This document shows, piece by piece, positions 60,895-64,000 of a DNA stretch of 64,000 bases. Where the stretch lies: contig DASUWH010000079.1 in the NCBI GenBank assembly GCA_036378535.1, positions 65,270-129,269 on the forward strand. The letters are read 5' to 3'. Under the pieces are notes generated by a model that was given only the letters and a program-made list of their open reading frames with translations, was not told where the DNA came from and searched no databases. Every line of letters starts with the position of its first letter. The first letter of the stretch is position 1. The stretch comes from Gp1-AA122 sp036378535 (GTDB lineage Bacteria > Acidobacteriota > Terriglobia > Terriglobales > Acidobacteriaceae). Both the position numbers and the translations under genes were made by a program.

Positions 60895-61959
60895 ATGTCA
60901 TCCAACGGATTCCATAGCAACGGTTCGCGGATTCACAACCTCCGCTCCTTGTTCAGTGTCTTTTCCAGCGATCTTGCCATCGACCTGGGTACCGCTAACA
61001 CACTTGTCTATGCGCGGGGCAAGGGCATTGTCGTGAATGAGCCCTCCATCGTCGCCATCAACAAGAACACCGGGGAAGTGGAAGCGGTCGGCAAGGAAGC
61101 CAAAGAAATGCTGGGGCGCACTCCGGGCAATATCGTCGCCATCAAGCCCATGAAAGACGGCGTGATCGCCGACTTCAAAGTTACCGAAAAGATGTTGAAC
61201 TATTTCATCCAGAAGGCGCACAACCGCAAGATGCTGGTGCATCCGCGCATCGTCATCGGGGTGCCTTCGGAAATCACGCAGGTGGAAAAGCGCGCGGTTA
61301 TGGACTCCGCCTATCGCGCCAAGGCGAGCGAAGTTCACCTGGTGGAGCAGGCGATGGTGGCCGCCATTGGCGCCGGGCTTCCGATTACCGAGCCCAGCGG
61401 AAACATGGTCGTGGACATAGGCGGCGGCACCACCGACATCGCCGTGATCTCTCTTAGCGGCATCGTGTATTCGCGTTCGGTGCGGATGGCGGGCAATCAG
61501 ATGGATGAAGCCATCATGAACTACCTGAAGCGCAAATATAACCTGCTGATCGGCGAGCGCACGGCCGAGCAGATCAAGATCGAAATTGGTTCCGCTTATC
61601 CGCTGGATAAGCCCCTCACGATGGAAATCAAGGGCCGCAACCTGATTGAGGGCGTGCCCAAGACCATCACCGTCGATGACAGCGAAATCCGCGAGTCGCT
61701 CAGTGAATGTGTCTCCACCATCATGAACGCAATTCGCGTCGCCCTCGAACGTACCCCGCCCGAGTTGTCCGCCGACATCAGCGATCGCGGTATTGTTCTG
61801 ACTGGCGGGGGCGCGCTCCTGAAGAATCTGGACAAGCGCATCCGCGAAGAAACCGGCCTGCCGGTTTCGATCGCCGACGATCCGCTGTGCAGCGTGGTGC
61901 TGGGCACGGGCAAGATGCTTAGCGATTTCAAACTGCTGAGAAAGATTTCAATCGAGTAG
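60895..61959 (+). CDS. mreB: Rod shape-determining protein MreB
   Basis: A 354-residue actin-like protein that forms membrane filaments guiding peptidoglycan synthesis. Motifs: the phosphate-1 loop AIDLGTANTLVYARGKG near residue 28, MVVDIGGGTTDIAVISL near 170, and the adenosine-binding VLTGGGALLKNLDKRI near 300. Length is slightly more than usual because of a 20-residue Ser/Asn-rich N-terminus. A divergent promoter was not clear. It heads the mreBCD set. Confidence 0.97.
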   Translation: MSSNGFHSNGSRIHNLRSLFSVFSSDLAIDLGTANTLVYARGKGIVVNEPSIVAINKNTGEVEAVGKEAKEMLGRTPGNIVAIKPMKDGVIADFKVTEKMLNYFIQKAHNRKMLVHPRIVIGVPSEITQVEKRAVMDSAYRAKASEVHLVEQAMVAAIGAGLPITEPSGNMVVDIGGGTTDIAVISLSGIVYSRSVRMAGNQMDEAIMNYLKRKYNLLIGERTAEQIKIEIGSAYPLDKPLTMEIKGRNLIEGVPKTITVDDSEIRESLSECVSTIMNAIRVALERTPPELSADISDRGIVLTGGGALLKNLDKRIREETGLPVSIADDPLCSVVLGTGKMLSDFKLLRKISIE

Positions 61960-61993
61960 TTTCAATGACCCTCTCAGGCTCGGCCTGATCCGT

Positions 61994-62030
61994 AACTGAG
62001 AACTGAGAACCCGAGAACTGAGAACTGCAG
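61994..62030. repeat. Degenerate heptamer tandem array directly before mreC
   Basis: AACTGAG units in tandem (AACTGAGAACTGAGAACCCG then AGAACTGAGAACTGCAG). It ends 1 bp before the mreC ATG, so no Shine-Dalgarno precedes mreC. Confidence 0.8.
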
Positions 62031-62031
62031 T

Positions 62032-63423
62032 ATGGAGAATTTAATCAGCCGCCACCGGAACGTAAGCATCCTGGTGGCTGTTTTATTTGCGCAGGTGCTG
62101 GGGCTGGCGGTCCAGGTAAAACGTTCGGGCCGGGCGGACGAGACGCGCCTCATTCGCCTTTGGACCGTAAGCGCGGTCACACCTTTCGAGAAAGCTCTGG
62201 TCTGGATGCAACAGAGCGTCTCCGGCACCTGGCACAACTATCTTTACCTTCGCGGAGTGCGTGCTGAGAACCGCGATCTCAAGCAGAAGATCGAGCAATT
62301 GCGCATCGAACAGGTGCGCCTTTCCGAAGATGCGGAACAAGCGCGCCGGCTTCAGCTTCTGCTGGGCTTCAAAGAGAAATTCATCGCCAAGACTGTCGCC
62401 GCCCAGGTCGTTGGATCCAGTGGCAGCGAGCAATCCCGTTCGGTTTACATTGATAAGGGTTCGGCCGACGGCGTCAAGACCGATCAGGCCGTAATTACCT
62501 CGGACGGAATCGTCGGTAAAGTGATCGATGTTTACCAGGATCATACTGCCAAAGTTCTGCTCGTAAACGACCAAAGCAGCGGCGTCGGAGTCGTGCTCGA
62601 GAAGTCCCGGTTACAGGGCATCTTGCGCGGCACCCCGTCCGGCGGACTCGTGGTGGAAAAGATTCTAAGCGATGAAGCGGTTCAGCCCGGAGAACGCGTG
62701 CTCACCAGCGGTGGTGATCAGATCTTTCCCAAAGGTCTCGATGTGGGCACTGTACGCGAGGCGGTTCCGGGCAAAGATTCCTTTTTGAATATCAATCTGA
62801 AGCCGGCGGCTAACCTGACCAAGCTGGAAGAAGTTCTGGTGGTCACGCAGGTGGAAAGTCGCACTCCTTCGCTGGCCGAAGCGGGAGGGCGCATGCGCGC
62901 GGCCGACATACTTGCCGACAGACTCCCATCTGTGCCTCCGAAACCGGTTGTCGATCCGAGCAAGACTGCCGGTTCGACGGCGGCTAGGAATGCGGCGACG
63001 GGTGCAGGAACGGGTGTGAAACAGAGTCCCGCCGTGTCCGGCTCCGCCCCACCGGTTGTGCCTAAGGCGTCGCCACAACAAGCTCCCGCTACTGCGGGTG
63101 GCACTTCGGCGCCTCCCGCCAAATCCCCGGCTGTCCCCAAAAGTACCGCCAACATTATTAAGAATGGCAATGCCCCTAGCAATGCTCCTGCCGCTGGAGG
63201 AACGGACATTGTAGTGAAACGGTTTCCGCAGCCAAACGCTTCTCCGGCTGTCGCCAGTGAAAGCAAACCGGCGAGCACGGTCGTGAACACGTCAACCGAG
63301 AATGCAAAACCCTCCCTCGTGACCAAGCCGGCAAGTGATTCCGGCGAAGCCGCAGCCAAGCCTTCGAACAAGAGCGCCGTTCCCGTCAAGTCTCCGGCGC
63401 CGCCCCCGGAGGATCCACAGTAG
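62032..63423 (+). CDS. mreC: Rod shape-determining protein MreC with a long Ala/Pro-rich C-terminal tail
   Basis: A 463-residue inner-membrane protein. A transmembrane helix near residues 10-26 (VSILVAVLFAQVLGLAV) precedes a coiled coil (about 75-105) and two beta-barrel-like MreC domains (about 110-285; DKGSADGVKTDQAVITSDGI, GVVLEKSRLQGILRGTPSGG). The remaining about 170 residues are Ala/Pro/Ser/Lys-rich low complexity and not part of the usual 280-residue MreC; their role is unknown. The ATG at 62032 directly follows a heptamer repeat array with no Shine-Dalgarno. Confidence 0.92.
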   Translation: MENLISRHRNVSILVAVLFAQVLGLAVQVKRSGRADETRLIRLWTVSAVTPFEKALVWMQQSVSGTWHNYLYLRGVRAENRDLKQKIEQLRIEQVRLSEDAEQARRLQLLLGFKEKFIAKTVAAQVVGSSGSEQSRSVYIDKGSADGVKTDQAVITSDGIVGKVIDVYQDHTAKVLLVNDQSSGVGVVLEKSRLQGILRGTPSGGLVVEKILSDEAVQPGERVLTSGGDQIFPKGLDVGTVREAVPGKDSFLNINLKPAANLTKLEEVLVVTQVESRTPSLAEAGGRMRAADILADRLPSVPPKPVVDPSKTAGSTAARNAATGAGTGVKQSPAVSGSAPPVVPKASPQQAPATAGGTSAPPAKSPAVPKSTANIIKNGNAPSNAPAAGGTDIVVKRFPQPNASPAVASESKPASTVVNTSTENAKPSLVTKPASDSGEAAAKPSNKSAVPVKSPAPPPEDPQ

Positions 63424-63424
63424 C

Positions 63425-63943
63425 GTGCCCGTTCTTTACGATTCTCAGGCGCAGGTTGAAGTTTACCGATTCAGCTTCCCGACCGCGATCTTCATCCCGC
63501 TGGCGGCGCTGTTTCTGCAAGCCTTCGTCCCCCTGCGATTTCCCTGGTTTGGCATGTTTGACCTTCCATTGCTGGTGGTCATTTTCTTTGCCATAGCGAG
63601 GCGCAGCCAGGTTTCGGGGTTGTTGACCGGAGCCGTCATCGGCCTGCTGCAGGATTCGCTTACCCACCAGCCCATCGGCCTTTATGGCATTTCAAAGACG
63701 GTGGTTGGATTCGGGGCCTCGTCGCTAGGCGTCAAGATCGATGTCGAGAACATCGGCGCTCGTTTCCTGGGCACCGTGTTCTTTTATCTGGTGCACGAAA
63801 TCATATATTTCGTGGTGGCCCGCGGGATGGTCCAGCTCAATCTGCATTGGAGCTGGTCGCACGAATCGCTTGCCAGCCTGGCCAACGGATTTCTGGCCGT
63901 GATCCTTTTTGCCTTACTGGACAGGCTAAAACAGAGAGCATGA
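63425..63943 (+). CDS. mreD: Rod shape-determining protein MreD
   Basis: A 172-residue polytopic membrane protein with five or so hydrophobic segments (about 20-165), the MreD pattern: a FFAIARRSQVSGLLTGAVIG block, then GLYGISKTVVGFGAS and a C-terminal short tail. A GTG at 63425, one base after the mreC stop, is the only sensible start. The frame open to 63335 belongs to mreC in another reading. The mrdA gene for PBP2 would be expected next, beyond the window edge. Confidence 0.88.
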   Translation: MPVLYDSQAQVEVYRFSFPTAIFIPLAALFLQAFVPLRFPWFGMFDLPLLVVIFFAIARRSQVSGLLTGAVIGLLQDSLTHQPIGLYGISKTVVGFGASSLGVKIDVENIGARFLGTVFFYLVHEIIYFVVARGMVQLNLHWSWSHESLASLANGFLAVILFALLDRLKQRA

Positions 63944-63944
63944 A

Positions 63945-63972
63945 GTCGTCAGTCGTCAGTCTTCCGTCGCCA
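63945..63972. repeat. Heptamer tandem array after mreD (GTCGTCA units)
   Basis: Four 7-bp units: GTCGTCA twice, then GTCTTCC and GTCGCCA. It starts 1 bp after the mreD stop at the window edge. Confidence 0.7.
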
Positions 63973-64000
63973 GCGTTGTGCCGGAACCCAGGCTATTCCT

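Noticed and set aside
1..64000. tRNA or rRNA genes
   Set aside because: No cloverleaf or rRNA-like stretch was noticed by reading; a dedicated covariance search was not possible.

Overview
The window looks like a chromosomal segment of an Acidobacteriota bacterium, probably in the Terriglobia. This is inferred from gene content (a Tad pilus locus, a kinase-TPR sensor, Tat-secreted enzymes, myo-inositol-phosphate synthase, a FecR protein beside mreBCD), moderately high G+C, and families of short palindromic and 7-8 bp periodic repeats between genes. No rRNA, tRNA, CRISPR array, phage or transposase gene was seen.

Layout. 1-6342 (minus): a complex I operon read nuoA-C-D-E-F-G, with nuoG running off the left edge and nuoB absent between nuoA and nuoC. 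The D/E, E/F and F/G junctions are each occupied by an inverted-repeat element built from 8-bp units; two of the three carry a four-helix-bundle (23S rRNA intervening-sequence type) gene. 6495-16808: housekeeping and secreted proteins (endonuclease III, DedA, SDR, inositol phosphate synthase, Tat-exported class V aminotransferase, amidohydrolase, phosphoesterase). 16876-22000: a TetR-controlled RND efflux operon. 22068-23642: a polytopic membrane protein with a probably leaderless TTG start. 23938-33758 (minus): a Tad/Flp pilus operon, flp-cpaB-cpaC-cpaE-tadA-tadB-tadC, followed by a DUF192 gene and a proline-repeat TonB-like gene. 33965-40493 (plus): a GT87-like membrane protein, an STAS / FHA-GAF-PP2C signalling pair, a sugar-porter MFS protein with a large insertion, and a Tat-exported aldo/keto reductase. 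40516-46416 (minus): polyprenyl synthase, YajQ, TatD, MetRS and LarC. 46593-55188: ArgRS, leucyl aminopeptidase, CpsB-type phosphatase, aminotransferase, aldehyde dehydrogenase and a WG-repeat protein. 55300-63943: a Ser/Thr kinase with TPRs, a secreted orphan, a FecR protein and mreB-mreC-mreD.

Working together: the nuo genes encode the NADH-oxidising and connecting parts of complex I. The tad genes encode secretin, ATPase, platform and pilin of a type IVc pilus. mreBCD set rod shape. The STAS/PP2C pair is a partner-switching module without its kinase here. The most unusual material is the trio of 8-bp-periodic inverted-repeat elements that exactly fill three consecutive nuo intercistronic gaps, plus a two-copy MITE-like palindrome (23798-23917 and 54055-54167).
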